Positions 12,007 through 24,440 of a stretch of 64,000 nucleotides of DNA are shown here, piece by piece. Each line of letters starts with the position of its first letter. Position 1 is the first letter of the stretch. The stretch is from Mixophyes australis (lineage: Eukaryota; Chordata; Amphibia; Anura; Limnodynastidae), in contig JAVHZZ010000005.1 in the NCBI GenBank assembly GCA_036250195.1, positions 73,760,505-73,824,504 on the forward strand, in the 5' to 3' direction. The notes beneath the pieces were generated by a model that did no database searches, had not been told where the DNA came from, and saw only the letters and a list, made by a program, of their open reading frames with translations. The position numbers were made by a program, and so were the translations under genes.

Positions 12007-12263
12007 AAGGGGCCGGCTGGGGCAGGGGGCAGGGAGGCATCGGTCCCCCGGTCCGCTCTGTCTGACCCCTGTTCGGGCCCCCCGTGAATTGACGGTTTTT
12101 TTTTTAATACTTACCTGCGGTCGCATCGCAAAAGTCAGCGCACAGGCGGCCGCATCACATGATAGGCAATGCGGCCGCGTCATTAATGACGCGGCCGCAT
12201 CGCCTATCATGTGATGCGGCCGCCTGTGCGCCCCCCGGGCTGGGACTCTCCAGCCCGCCTCTG
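12007..12263. mobile_element. 257-bp hAT MITE with GC-rich hairpin
   Basis: Termini AAGGGGCCGGCTGG and, reversed, CAGAGGCGGGCTGG. Identical 8-bp TSDs AACATTTC at 11999-12006 and 12264-12271. The interior contains a 94-bp inverted repeat (12138-12231, one mismatch seen) with GCGGCCGC blocks. The minus strand carries CCGCAGGTAAGTATTA, a splice-donor-like motif, at 12120-12105. Confidence 0.88.
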
Positions 12264-13664
12264 AACATTTCCACCGGGTAGGGATTACAGCCTTAGCTGC
12301 ATGCCTAGATGGCATAGTAGTGACTTTTTTTAAATTTGCTTATTGGAATTTTGAACAAGTTAATGAGCCAAAAGACAGGAACTAAGGGGCATTATCATTT
12401 AGAATGGCCTTAGGGATACATACAACATCTATCCAAAATTTCATTGTTTTGGGACAATCTTAACAAATGAGTAAATAAATTCCAATAGCATTACAGCTGA
12501 GCTAACAGACATATTTGGGTATATTGTTCGAAGTAAACTCGGATGTCTGTACCAACGAATTAGTATATTGTATTGTGTGTCTGTCATAGAGGTGTTTAGG
12601 GAGCATACATGAGTGATTTGGAAATATTTTTCCCCCTCTTCTGGGGAAATGTATTTATGTAAATCTCATTCCCAATGTTTAGTGAATTGGGAAGTGATTG
12701 AAACAAATTTTCTAAAATGTCTTTATATGATTGAAATTGTATGGGAGGGTTTAGAAACAGATGACCATAGGGTCTCAAATTCAGTAAGTTCTCTATATAC
12801 TAGTTGGGTTCATTCATCCGATTGTCAAAAGTGGCGAATTTGTAGGAATTTCCAGAAGTCAGCATTGGGTATATTCCATTTATATTGGATATCAATAAAT
12901 GGACAGACGCCTTTCATATCCATTAGCTGTCCCAACCTGAAGACTCCAGCCTGATACCAATTTTTGAAAGAGGGAAGGTAAGTAACCAGAAGAAAATCCC
13001 TATTTGCTAAGAATGAGGAAAGTGGGGAAATTTTAGAGGAAATATATGGTAAGGTTCTTAATTGCTTCCAACAACTCAGTGCAGGTGAGATAGTTTGGTA
13101 AGCAATTGAGGATAGGCTCGGCAACCAATCTCAATTGGAAGGCATAGGAATTGTTCTTTGATAGAGACCCATTGTTTGTTATCTTTGGACCTTGTCCATT
13201 CTAAGACCCTGTTTGGCATAATTGGGTTATAATAACTAGATATGCGTGGGATTTGAAGTCCTCCTAAGTGTTTGCATCTGAATAAAATTTTCTGTTGAAG
13301 GCGGGGATGTTTTTTTTTTTACCCCAAATAAAACGTCTGATTAAACCTTGACTGTTATGGAACCATTTTGTGGGAATAGGAAATGGAAGAGTTTGCATCT
13401 TATAGAGGATTTTAGGAAGTGTGTTAATTTTAATAATGTTAAAACTGCCAATCCTTGACAATTGTTTAAAATGTCAAGTCAGTTTTTAATGATGAAATGA
13501 TAGTTGAGAAATTGGAATGAAAGAGCTGGGAAAAGTGTTTGGTTAATTGAACTCCAAGATATTTAAGATGAGATTGGTACCAGATAAATGGAAATCTATT
13601 CACTAAGCTTTCAAATACTTTCAACTGCTCCAGTTCCTGAGATGTAAAAGACTGTTCTAGACAG

Positions 13665-14401
13665 TGTCACGAAGCCTTAGTTTGGAATAAAGCCCTGCTC
13701 TAGATAGACTTATCCCAGAGAGGTGCGGAGTCTAACGGTAGAGAGGTATTCACCACGGACCCCGCAAGGTAATATGGACTTAGCTTCTCTCTAGCCACAG
13801 GTCGTGTTCCTCTAAGGGGGATTAGAGCAGGGTGAGATGGAACAATGGAGTGGAGCAGGACTGCTGGATGATAAATGCAGAGGTACAGGTGAATGGCAGT
13901 GAACCGAAGTGTTGAAGTTTTTAGAACGCGAATAGCTGTGAGCAGGAATGATTATGAAGCACAAGGTTCCTGCAACAATACCGCAGGTCTTGATCATGGA
14001 ACAGGTAACACAGGGTATCAACTGAGAGGTGGTGAACTGCAGAGAAGTGATGCACTGAGATCCCTGGAAAGTGAAAAGCTTGAGGACAGGAACGAAGATG
14101 AGGCACAAGGTTCTTGCAATAATACCACAGGTCTTGATCGTGGAACGGGTTCACAGGATACTAACTGAGAGGTAGTGAACTGCAGAGAACTGATGCACTG
14201 AGATCCCTGGAAAGCGAATAGCTTGAGAACGAGACCGATGATGAAGCACAAGGTAGTTTACAAAGGATTCTAAATTGTACAACGCCGCATACTTACATTA
14301 CTCCCTTAACAGCAACGATAATACCATCACATTTCTCAGTGACATCATTAAATGCCGCAGCCTTCTTCTTACATTGTGATTGGTTAAAGTTGCTTTTGAC
14401 A
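13665..14401. mobile_element. Solo LTR (737 bp) with internal ~143-bp tandem repeat
   Basis: Starts TGTCACGAAGCC and ends TTTTGACA, with a 4-bp duplication ACAG on both sides (13661-13664, 14402-14405). About 2.3 copies of a ~143-bp unit starting GAAGCACAAGG occur at 13956, 14100 and 14242. A block near 13727-13770 (GAGTCTAACGG, GTATTCACCACGGACCCC) is shared with the LTR at 52207, so the two families are related. Confidence 0.65.
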
Positions 14402-14405
14402 ACAG

Positions 14406-14987
14406 TCATCATTGATAGTGCGTCGGGAAGGAGACGTTCATCGTGAAGATGTTGGGGTAAGTGTTCTCGGGGTATACAGCATCATTATGCTGTACCCAAC
14501 CCACTGTCTCTGCTGCACCCAAAACTTTTTTCACTTCCTTCCTCCTTTTGACTCTAGTGGACTAGTGTCTAGTGATGTTCATCTTCCATTAACTGTTATG
14601 GACACTCCCTTGAACTTGCCTGTTCTCACTTCTGCTTCATCTCTAGTTTCTATAACTTGGCCTTTCTGCTCTCTGACCACAACCTCCTTCGCTTCAGCCT
14701 CACCAAATCTAATGCTTCCCGATCACACCCAAATCCACATGCACACAACACTTAATGCTCTCGCCCCAAGGCACTTCTCATTTTCATGAAAATAATTACT
14801 CTCTCCTATGATTACACTGTACTGCCCTTACCAGGATGCCCCTTTCAACAGCAAAACACTCATTCCAGCCTAGACTATGCAGCTCCAGCCATCACATATT
14901 TTCTCTGATGATTCAAACCTCAACCATTACACACCAACAGAAACACTATCTGTAAAATTGCTCAGACACTACTGAGTAAAAATGGAG
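14406..14987 (+). other. Possible L2-like LINE endonuclease-end remnant
   Basis: No intact gene. Around 14665-14710 a frame gives LSDHNLLRFSLTK, like the SDH motif near the end of a LINE endonuclease domain. With the L2-type 3' tail at 16490-16570 on the far side of the 15004-16254 insertion, this suggests one old L2 copy. Weak. Confidence 0.35.
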
Positions 14988-15003
14988 GCGGTCTCACTCA
15001 TAT

Positions 15004-16254
15004 CTGGTCTTGAAAAAGCATCAAGCGAAATGCGCGTCTGAGATGCCACGTTCGCTTACTCATCATTTTAAAAAAAAGCCAGCTATCATACCGGACACCC
15101 AGGGGACAACAATGATAATTAAACCACTGAATAAGTGTATTAGGTAGCGTGTGTATGCTTTTTTTCTTATCCTGTCTCTTACAGACGGGATAAGAAATAA
15201 AAGAGCTATCTATTATACATAGTAACTACCATTTAAACAATCTAAGGTTGTGGTGTATGATTGTTATCCTATGAAGGTTTGGGAGTGTATTAATTCTGTG
15301 TGGATATAACTATAACCAACTTTGTATAAATTCACTCCTTAACAATATTTGCTAGCAATCAATTAGCCTTAATAATATCTGTATATGGCTGGATGTAATT
15401 TTATTTGATATCACAAAACCACAAGATAAAAATTGTAATCAATCACAAATAGGGTTGCTAATTGGTTGACTATTTAGTCAACTGTTTAGCAACAATTCCA
15501 AACTGAAGGGAAAGTATGTATGAGTGCTAGTGATTCTAATGCCCAATATGATATGGAATGGCTGCACTATGCAGACAGTATATAATTAGGAGTACTATGC
15601 ACTATATAAATATCTAAAAACTGAATGAGTAAGAACTTAATATTTCTAAAGTTCTTAAATGGATCATAAATTGAGTGGGTGCCAGAACCTATAAAACTTT
15701 ATATGAGTTTATTCTCTATGGAAAATCTAATTAGGAAAACATCTAATAAATAGTTTTATTGTACTATAAGCAACAATATAACAAATTCAATCACAATAAA
15801 GGTGTCGTAACCTTAACACAGCAAATAAAAAGTGAATTGAAGACTGAATAATAAATGCTTACACTAATGGGAGTAGTGATGTGCAATATGAGTAGCAATA
15901 TGCTGCCATTTTAATAGTGATTATGAACAATCATCAAATAGTGCATTCAAATTTCCTATTTTTATATTTCGCTAGTAAAGATTGTTGTGAAGTAAAGACT
16001 AGTAATTCTCCTTTTTTAATACGTTTACTAATAAAGCAAAAATGCATATTTTATCATATTTCTACCAAAAAATAAGCCATTGAGTACCTTAAGTATACAC
16101 ATTTTCTGTCTTTTCTATCAATCTTGTGAATTATATTATATGTGTGGGTGCACCTCCCCTCACTGTGAGTGAGTTATGCCAAATATCATTAATTTCAAAT
16201 AAAGGTAATAGAGGGGATTAATGTCTTCTCCTAGTGCGGTGTCAGATTTCTTGT
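15004..16254. mobile_element. 1.25-kb insertion with 16-bp TSD (Penelope-like candidate)
   Basis: Flanked by a 16-bp direct repeat GCGGTCTCACTCATAT at 14988-15003 and 16255-16270. Removing the insert joins L2-like flanks. Near its left end is AAGCGAAATGCGCGTC at about 15025-15040, similar to the GAAACGCGTC arm of hammerhead motifs found in Penelope-like terminal repeats. There is no coding capacity. A variable long TSD fits target-primed reverse transcription. The exact class is inference. Confidence 0.5.
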
Positions 16255-16270
16255 GCGGTCTCACTCATAT

Positions 16271-16575
16271 GCCAACTTCCTCCACTATAAATTCATCTTT
16301 TCATTTTAAACTACCCTTTCACTTGCCTAGCAAAAATATTTCAGTTCTCTAATATTCATCTCTCTTTATTAGAGCTTACTCTACTCCTACCTATATCATC
16401 CATACTAATGCACCCTTAGAAATATACCAATCTCCACACTGAGCCACACTTGTTTCTCTTTTTTTCATTTGTGCCCTTTTCCATTAGAATGTAAGCTCTC
16501 TCCTTGTATGTCTCTGTTTTAGATGTGTCCTGCATTCTACACTGTGGCGCTAAACAAATCTTTGATAATAATATA
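16271..16575 (+). repeat. L2-like LINE 3' UTR remnant
   Basis: Contains AGAATGTAAGCTCTC and GTGGCGCTAAACAAATC followed by an ATAATA tail, a worn form of the L2 3' end seen better at 25820-25960. Confidence 0.5.
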
Positions 16576-17308
16576 AATAAGAGGAAGGCCAACAATGAAG
16601 ACACCCTAAGACCATCTGAAATACAGGTTGAGCATCTGTGTGCAGAAGGGTGTTTCCCCATACACAGGCTGACACCAATCAGCAGTGGAAGCTGCTCTTT
16701 AAAAAAATACATTTTTAGTGTAACAAATCACCCCTTCCTGATTCATGCAAAAAACACCTATGTTAGAATAAATAAAGTCACAACCAATCTAAAGTAAGGA
16801 AGTAAATCACAAAGCAACAGCCACCATTACAACAATGTAATCTTATAAAAGTAGCATACAGCTAGTTTGGCCCTCATTCTCACACTCATTTTATGAGAGG
16901 AGAACCAGTAATCTCTGCTCCAAGTCTTTTAGAAGTGTTTGACACAATCATTACACCTTGTATAGTGCAATACCTTAATAGATATTTAAAATGTATTATA
17001 TATTGTAATATCTTTTAATCTATCAAATACCACAATATGTAATGTAATACCAGTTATGACCACAAAATGTCAGTTACCTATCACCCAATTTAAAAAAAAA
17101 GCAAAACAAAGCAAAATCTGCTATATTTAAAAAAGAAATAAAAAACCCTAAAGTTTAAAAAGATAGCTACCAGACACCCTACCCAGCTTCCTTTCAAGTT
17201 AGAAACACTAGAGAGAGATACCAAGATGTTTCTGGGAATGCAATAATTTAACCAGAAAATACATTCCATAGGAAACATTTTAACTGGCAAAGTGCCAAAC
17301 TTATTCTT
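16576..17308. other. No recognisable feature
   Basis: AT-rich sequence with no family or credible ORF recognised. Confidence 0.4.
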
Positions 17309-18613
17309 GGGGGTAAATGTATCAAGCTTAAAGTTTTCTGATGGGTTTGAAAAACCAATCAGATTCTAGCTATCATTTATTTAGTACATTCTACAAAATG
17401 ACAGCTAGAATCTGATTGGTTGCTATAGGCAGTGTCGGACTGGCCTGCCGGGGAGCCGGGCTATCCCCCGGGAGGCCCTGTTGCCTGATAACCCCGTCCT
17501 CTTTGTTGGTGGGGCGGAGCAGAGAATTACTGAGTTGCGGTCAGTCTACATATGAAACGGAGACTGTCAAACTAATAAATCCCTTCCTACAGCCAGCACG
17601 TGAGAACACTTCCTGCTCCCGAGACAGAAATGCTGCACAGTGACACAGATCTCAGATTACTCCTTCTGTTGTAGTTGCAGGCGTCCTGTAGTCATAAAGT
17701 TGCCGTCCTAACTGCAGTGTGAGTCCGTGTAATCAGTAAGTGTAATAAATCGTGCAACTTCTCTAGAGCTCTCAACTGTGTGACCTCGGAGGGAGGGAGA
17801 TAAATTAGAATGGCTTCATGGCAATATACGTCTTCAGTGCCTCTATAAAAGGATCCTATTGCAGCTGACCAATGAATGGATTCCTAATAAACTAGTACCA
17901 AATTCACTGTTTATATCATGTTTCATGTTTATTTGTTTTCAATCAATTTTGGGACTCTATTCCCTATAGAAGCATATCTTAATCAGAATAAAACACATTG
18001 AGACAGTTAGTTCCTTATAGGATTGCATCTGCTATATGCTTTAATATTAATGTTTTGCTTTTGTCCTTTGTAGTGGCATTGGATTATTATTGATTGTACA
18101 TTTTGTGGGTAGATCATTTTTTAGAGTCCTGTTTTTATTTGCCAGTGTCTAGAGTGTAGGGAGTGTGATAAGTTTTATGTAATATTTTAAATGTGCATAT
18201 ATTTTTATGCTAATAAATTTGTGGTTTCTATAGTGCTTCATGGATATATTAATTTTTAGTCTATACCCTTATATTGTGGTTTTCATATGATGAATGGTTG
18301 ATCTCTAGTGCTGTACTATAGCATTTCTTTTCTGTGTACACTATGAGAGAAGAGAACACTAACCACAAAGAATGGACAGCACACAGAGGGGGAGTGAAAG
18401 GGAAATGTGAGCAGATGGACACAGAGGGTATAGCCTTGCATTTAATATGTATCTGTCCCTAGTGATACAAAGCATCTAAAATGAATTCAATGGGGGCCCC
18501 TACCGCTGCATTTCCCCCGGTGGGCCCTTCATGTCCCAGTCCGACACTGGCTATAGGCAACATCTCCACTTTTCAAACCTGCCGGGAAACTCTCAGCTTG
18601 ATACATTTACCCC
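17309..18613. repeat. GGGGTAAATGTATCAAGCT MITE, split by a hAT
   Basis: A ~185-bp inverted-repeat MITE. Its arms start GGGGGTAAATGTATCAAGCT and end AGCTTGATACATTTACCCC, around an inner mirror GAATCTGATTGGTTGCTATA. It is split at 17430 by a 1,120-bp hAT. Other copies: 23297-23490 and 38436-38610. Confidence 0.85.
17430..18549. mobile_element. 1,120-bp non-autonomous hAT, 8-bp TSD
   Basis: Termini CAGTGTCGGACTGG and CCAGTCCGACACTG form a 14-bp perfect TIR. The 8-bp TSDs GCTATAGG at 17422-17429 and 18550-18557 are identical. No transposase ORF. A truncated copy with the end CCAGTCCGACGCTG lies at 43293-43306. Confidence 0.92.
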
Positions 18614-19758
18614 TTGGAATCTATGGGCAAATATAGCTAATCCCACGTATATTTAATATTGAGTGAAATACCTTTCTCTATTTGAAGCACATTGTAAGTA
18701 TATGATATTGATATCATCCACATTTTGCAATCCATCATAAGAAAATTTGAGTACTATAAATTGTATTTTGTTGCAATATAAGCAAACTATTTTCTCAAAA
18801 GTCGAAAGTAAGTAATATCACAGAAATACTAGATGAAAAATGCACTTATGAAACAAAAAGGCATGCACTTAAAAGCTGAGTATGCACTTAAGAAGCAAAT
18901 CAAAAGTAAATTGTTTCAATGGAAAAATACAGAATGCTGCTCAGATGCAAAGTGCTATTTTAATGCCTAATGAAGTTAAAGTATTTTTTTTTCATATTTC
19001 ATATAATGGAATCCTACAAAATATGAAGTCATTGTGAAGTAGTCAAAGCTTACTGCAGTTACATTTCCACACACTAAGTGAATGGTGGTAATATGTAACT
19101 TCCCATCCCATTAAGATTCATGTGGCCTGTTATTTTACAAAAGGCAGGCCTAGGTCCATAACCCCTCTACTTTTGGAGTCAGGCCTATACTATGTGCGAA
19201 CCACCCAATAAATACACATTTTCATGACACAGAAGCATATTTATAAATTTATTAAATTTATAGTACATACTTATTCATTCCTAATGGGAAAATCTAGACA
19301 TTTTAGACCATGTCCCTTTTGTGATTAAACCACTTCCATTCCAGGGGGACAATGTTTTTGAAGATGTAACCCTGACAATGCTCCAAATCTGTATATCATT
19401 TTTAATATGGACCGATTGCATATTACAACCTCTTATTCCATATGTTGAATTTAATTTTCATTTTTTGGTGTTCTATATAATATCACATTAATTGAACACT
19501 CTTTGATACATTGCAGAGGGTATTTAAGCATTAGGGCCGTTTCCAAAGTCCATCACATATTGGGTTTTATGCCAAATGCCCAACTAGATAGCAATTAAAA
19601 ATGGCTCTGGATAGTCACATCAACCTGCAGAATATTGTTGCTGGAAATTTCATACAAATTTTGACAGCTGACAGAGAATAGATTTGCTCTTGAAAACACA
19701 CAGTAGATGTATTAGTCACCAGATTTAATCTTCTAACAATATTACAGTGTACTAAGCC
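18614..19758. other. No recognisable feature
   Basis: AT-rich intergenic sequence. No repeat family or coding region recognised. Confidence 0.4.
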
Positions 19759-19766
19759 TATATGGC

Positions 19767-19994
19767 CAGCGCCGGTGCTAGGGTTCTCGGCGCCCTAGGC
19801 AAAATTTCGCCGCCCCCCCGCCGCGACCACACTAAAAAAATAAGTAGATTTTACTTACCTTTTCTTTCTTTTCTCTAGCTGATCCGCGCCTTCTTCACAC
19901 AGAAACGGAGTGATGCATACTGGAAGGGGAGGGGGGCGTTGGGAAAGAACTTTATGCACCTGCCTAAGGTTGCCTAATGGGAGCGCCGGGCCTG
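19767..19994. mobile_element. 228-bp hAT MITE
   Basis: Ends CAGCGCCGGTGC and GCGCCGGGCCTG. Target duplications TATATGGC (19759-19766) and TATGTGGC (19995-20002) differ at one base. The minus strand carries AAAAGGTAAGTAAAATC at 19862-19846, another donor-like motif. Confidence 0.75.
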
Positions 19995-20002
19995 TATGTG
20001 GC

Positions 20003-20430
20003 CTTTCCCTGGATCTGGGAATGGGGAACAAATAGCAACTTCACTGTCAATAAGATCAAAGCTGTAAATATGCTGGTCTTTAGAGATTGATTTTATACTA
20101 GAGATTGCTTGTTTTCAAATGTATTGTTCCCTATGTGCATTGTTACACAAGTGATTTTTACTCATTTTGTAGTGCAATTACCATTTATTAGCACAATGTC
20201 GCAATTTAATTGTCTAACACAATCTTCAGTGGATTAATCTCCTTCAAGAGGATGATCAGTTTCAATTACTCACATTTGATTTAATTACAGAAACTGAAAA
20301 TATCCCTAGTCCTAGACTAAAGACCAATTCATATTCACTTAGGCCTATTTATTAATAGAATCCTGATTGTGGTGATAAGGCTGAAGGCAATTTTTGTAAT
20401 ATCAATACCCATTAATCTCATTGATACCGG
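20003..20430. other. No recognisable feature
   Basis: AT-rich flank of the solo LTR; nothing assigned. Confidence 0.4.
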
Positions 20431-21337
20431 TGTCAGGATTCCCAATATAAGACCACTGAGAAAGCATAGTGAACATATTGGCTTTTATTATACACCTGTA
20501 CAAAGGTTTCAGGATGCAATTAGGTAGGGTAAGGCAATAAAGGCAAGAGAACTCAGTAACAGCAGATGTAGATAATAGCAATAATATAGTTCAAAAGTCA
20601 GTACTGAGAGGCCAGAAAACAAGTCTGATACTGAGGCCAGAGAGGAAAGTGAAATCACAGTTATCAGGATACCTGGATAACTCAAGAGGCAAGGGGCACC
20701 GGACGAGTCACGAGTGTCAGGACTCAGGAGACACGAGGCACAGGAGGAGTCACGGGTGTCAGGACTCAGGAGACACTAGGCACAGGAGGAGTCACAGGTG
20801 TCAGGACTCAGGAGACACTAGGCACAGGAGGAGTCACAGGTGTCAGGACTCAGGAGACACGAGGCACAGGAGGAGTCACGGGTGTCAGGACTCTTCTATA
20901 TCACTGCATACACAGTGATATAGAAGAATCAAATGAGCCAGGGATCAGACCCAGATAGTCCATCACAATACTAGGGAGAAGCAGGTGCAGAGTCACAATC
21001 AAAGCCGAGTCAGGGGTCACAGAAACAGGTACCAAAAAGGAGGGACGAGCAGAGGTCAGTACCAGGAGATCAATCAGGATAACAAACAGGAAAAGCAGCA
21101 CAGGTAATGGCAACAGATGAACTGGCAAAGACTGCTAGGACAGGCAGGTTTATATAGGACAGGAACAGGTGCTAAGCATCCCAGAGTAATCATCTTAACT
21201 CTGGCAGGTAGGAGCACAGTCCAAGTACCGCAGTGGCCCCTTTGGTGTAACAGTGGAACTGCAGGCTGGATACATACAAAGGCAAAAGTCTAACATAGGA
21301 CCTGGCAGGCAGGAGCTGCAGGAGGCAGATCGTGACA
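20431..21337 (-). mobile_element. Solo LTR (907 bp), gypsy-like
   Basis: Starts TGTCAGGATTCCC and ends CAGATCGTGACA, with target duplications ACCGG (20426-20430) and ACCAG (21338-21342), one mismatch. The composition matches the TGTCA...TGACA gypsy LTRs elsewhere in the window. Orientation is inferred from similarity of layout to the 45140 element. It contains a minisatellite at 20704-20891. Confidence 0.7.
20704..20891. repeat. 42-bp minisatellite (~4.5 copies)
   Basis: Tandem units beginning GAGTCACGAGTGTCAGGACT, exactly 42 bp apart and so a multiple of 3. They leave an open frame encoding a 14-residue repeat (RRSHGCQDSGDTRH). Units differ at one or two positions (GGGTG/AGGTG, ACGAGG/ACTAGG). 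The open frame is a by-product of the period. Confidence 0.9.
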
Positions 21338-23296
21338 ACCAGCCTGGAGCAGTCAGTTATCTTATCACTTTGCCTTGCCAGTTTTGCAGATGGATGCATA
21401 GAAAGCCAGAAGTTTGCACTTTCAGTTCCACTCAAATTAAAAAAATAATAAAGCATTTTTAAAATTGATTGCAATCTGGTTTTGTAATCCTGAGGTATTA
21501 CGGTGGTATAAGTATTGCTGTGACACTTGTTAAATTAGCTTTGCCACTCAAATGCAACCATTCCATATACAGGTCACGTGAACTCTTTATTCTCACTGGT
21601 AATAGGGCTGTTTGCTATGACTCGCCGGGCTCTCTGTCAGAGTAACTAGATAGATAGATAGTTAGGGATAGGTAGGTAGTTAGGTAAGTTAGATAGCCAC
21701 TGGGTGTTTAGATAGGTAGTTAGTTTAGTTCTTAGATAGATTAGTTTAGGTAGATCAGATAGGCAGATAAATTAGCTAGATAGATTAGATAGGTATTAGA
21801 TAGGGTCAGTTAGGTCTGTTCTCTGTCAGAATCTGCCCTCAATTCATGCTGTCTTTTCTATATTATGCCTCATCTGGCCAGACTGTTTCTCCTAGCTCAT
21901 TCACCTGGCTCCCTCATTATCACCTGCAGCCTATGGTTCTGCTCTCCTTAAACTGATTCACTACATTGTTATACAATTGCTTTAGACCATAAAGTATAGT
22001 ATTATAATATTCATAAAAGGGGTGTAAATATACTTGAACACCCAAGGAAATATCCTCTCCACCACTTATAATAGAAATACTATCCCATATAAACAAGATG
22101 ATCACCTCAGTTGTCTCCAATGATTTTAATCACACTACTCTGCCATTTTTCACATTTTTCTGCGTTTTTTAAATATTTTGTTAACTTTATGGTTGCAGTA
22201 TTATTTTAAGAAGTTGAATAAAAGTTATTACACTTTAGATTTATAAGCATACCAATTTGTGCACCACATAGAAGTAACTACTTTCTATTTCTTCTGTGTA
22301 CTTAATAGTTCATCCCAGTTCCTAATTGCTTATCTTACTTATAAAGTAACCAGAGACTTTCTCAATGATAATATGCTCTATTCTAGAAGCTGCTACTCAC
22401 TCTTCACGCCAAGGTACAGATTTCTTCAGTTTATAAATTATTTTTTGCTTTAAAAGTCATACATACCTATCAAAGTAGAAACAAAAATAATGTTCCTTAT
22501 GCAGTAAAGTATAATTTTGTAAGGTATGCAAATCATAGTGACTTGAAAATCAACCATACCTATTATTTAACTGAAAATACAGAGCATATGCTGTCCACAA
22601 ATAAAAAAAATCTGTTTGGCGCATTCAATGTCTTTTGTTTTCATCTTTAGGGCTGAGATAAGATCTCTCGGTTAAAAGTAGTATTGAGTCAGCTAATATA
22701 TTGTTAGATGTAAGATGACAAGTAGCAGTTTGGCCCTTTGCACTCTCTTAAAATAAATGCATTAAGCCTGTATTTCTATGTTGGTCATGGAAATGGCTGT
22801 CAAGACTATTGTAGTACAGAGCACAGTGCCAAGGGGGAAAATAGCTCCATCCAACTTGACAGTTTAATTATTAAATGCAAGTCTGCACAACCCTATCTAG
22901 TTCACAGACTCCTCCAGCACAATATAACCAGGGCAAATATATTGACACCAAAGATCTGTTCATGGTTCATTCAAATCTATGCGCCATAATAAATAAAAAT
23001 GCATAAAAGCTAATATGCATTTTCAACACATTTTAGTCATGTAATTTTAATAAGTTTTCCATATACTTTCATGCCCTTTTACTAATACACCGGTATTAGT
23101 AAATGCACTGGTATTGCGTGTTAACGCAATAGGAATGTTGCAGTGTTCCAACTTTTTAAACGCAGCATTTACATTTTATAAGGCAATGATCGAAACGGCA
23201 TCTTTGAATCTTTTTTGTCATATTATTTATGTTCTTTAAAGGTATACTAATGTGTGAAAAGTGCAATAATATGAATAGGTGTGAACAAGACCAAGG
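21338..23296. other. No gene; degenerate TAGA microsatellite
   Basis: 21645-21805 is an interrupted (TAGA)n tract with TAGG and TTAG variants. The remainder is AT-rich and unassigned. Confidence 0.5.
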
Positions 23297-23490
23297 GGAA
23301 AATGTATTAAGCTAAAAGTTTCCGGTAGGTTTGAAAAGTGGAGATGTTGCCAATAACAACCAATCAGATTCTAGTTTTCATTTATATAATACATTCTACA
23401 AAATGATAGTTAGAATCTCATTGGTTGCTATAGGCAACATCTCTACTTTTCAAACCCACTGGAAACTTGCAACTTGAAACATTTACCCGT
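23297..23490. repeat. GGGG(T/A)AAATGTAT MITE copy
   Basis: Starts GGGGAAAATGTATTAAGCT and ends TTGAAACATTTACCC, with the inner mirror AACCAATCAGATTCTAG / GAATCTCATTGGTTGC. More diverged than the 17309 and 38436 copies. Confidence 0.8.
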
Positions 23491-23528
23491 AAGTCTTTTG
23501 ACAGAGCTAATGGTCATATAATGTATAT

Positions 23529-24440
23529 TGTCACGAACACGCTCCCAGCTGCCGTGACTTTGGGGTGTTTGCTGTATGAGGTCACACGATTCCAGCCCGC
23601 AGTCTCTCTTTACCTATCACACAGGTTATAGACCTACTGAATCGCCCACAAACAGTGCTCACACCTCACGCACTTAAGGTTTGCCACCACCTATTAAGTA
23701 TGGGCAATAGCACCCCAATATATTGTCCCACACTGGCACACATGGCTTCTAGCTGCTCACAGACTAGCAAGACCCACACCAGCGAACAAAGGGTTTACTC
23801 TTCACACCCTCAGACTGTTACACAAATGTAAATGCAAGCACACACTAAGCTTGTTAATCAAATGTATCAACAAAGCACACACTGGCATTCAAAGGCTTAA
23901 ATTGGTCGAGCTATTTCTTCTTAACAGGCTAATGGATTCGTTAGAGTATCAAGGACGCAACATATTAAATTATAGATTTAATATGTACAGGGCATACAGA
24001 TATAACAAATAATTAATAAACAATTCATAGATTGTGGTAACATACACAAGCAAAGCAGTTTAAAATAAAAGGGGTTACATTCAGAGTAGCACGTACATGA
24101 ATTGCCTTTGCTGGCCAAGAGAAATTGGCTTGGCAAATGCACAGCTTATCAATGTGAATTGATTGCCCAAAAAGTCTGACAACTTGTGCTTTCACAACAC
24201 AGGTTTTGAAGCAAAATGAAATGGGACAGCATTCACAGGGGCAGTGTGGATATTAATGTTGAGGGCGGAAATGTCCCCTGGGTGTCAACTAGGGTTTATT
24301 CAAAATGATTCCTAAAGTTTTGACTTTTGGGAGCTTCTCTCAGATATATCCCAGATATATAACTCCCCCTTAAATAAACCGGTCATAATCTCTCACACAT
24401 TAAAATATCAAAACATGATGGAAGTATGTGACATACCTTT
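23529..24440. mobile_element. LTR-like sequence, one end only
   Basis: TGTCACGAACACGCTCCC at 23529 resembles the start of the TGTCACG-type LTRs here. No partner end or TSD could be fixed, so the right boundary is arbitrary. It could be a truncated solo LTR. Confidence 0.35.

Larger units (their letters stand above)
11165..13664 (-). pseudogene. L1-type LINE 3' half, minus strand
   Basis: On the minus strand 13615-13460 reads FPFIWYQSHLKYLGVQL. 13461-13264 gives IGSFNIIKINTLPKILYKMQ with a FIWGKKK block, the L1 thumb region. 13124-12825 gives the C-terminal domain (YQAGVFRLGQL, WKFLQIRHF). Sequence toward 11165 is the 3' UTR, ending in an A-rich tail on this strand. Two MITEs (11520-11852 and 12007-12263) sit in the 3' UTR, and a solo LTR breaks the 5' side at 13665. 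Inactive. Confidence 0.75.

Noticed and set aside
10080..13664. Twin-priming inversion of one L1
   Set aside because: The plus-strand segment lies on the 3' side of the minus-strand copy, which does not fit the geometry of twin priming.
20649..20918. 89-codon ORF with 14-residue repeats as a repeat protein
   Set aside because: Explained by a 42-bp minisatellite in a solo LTR; no start context or flanking exons.
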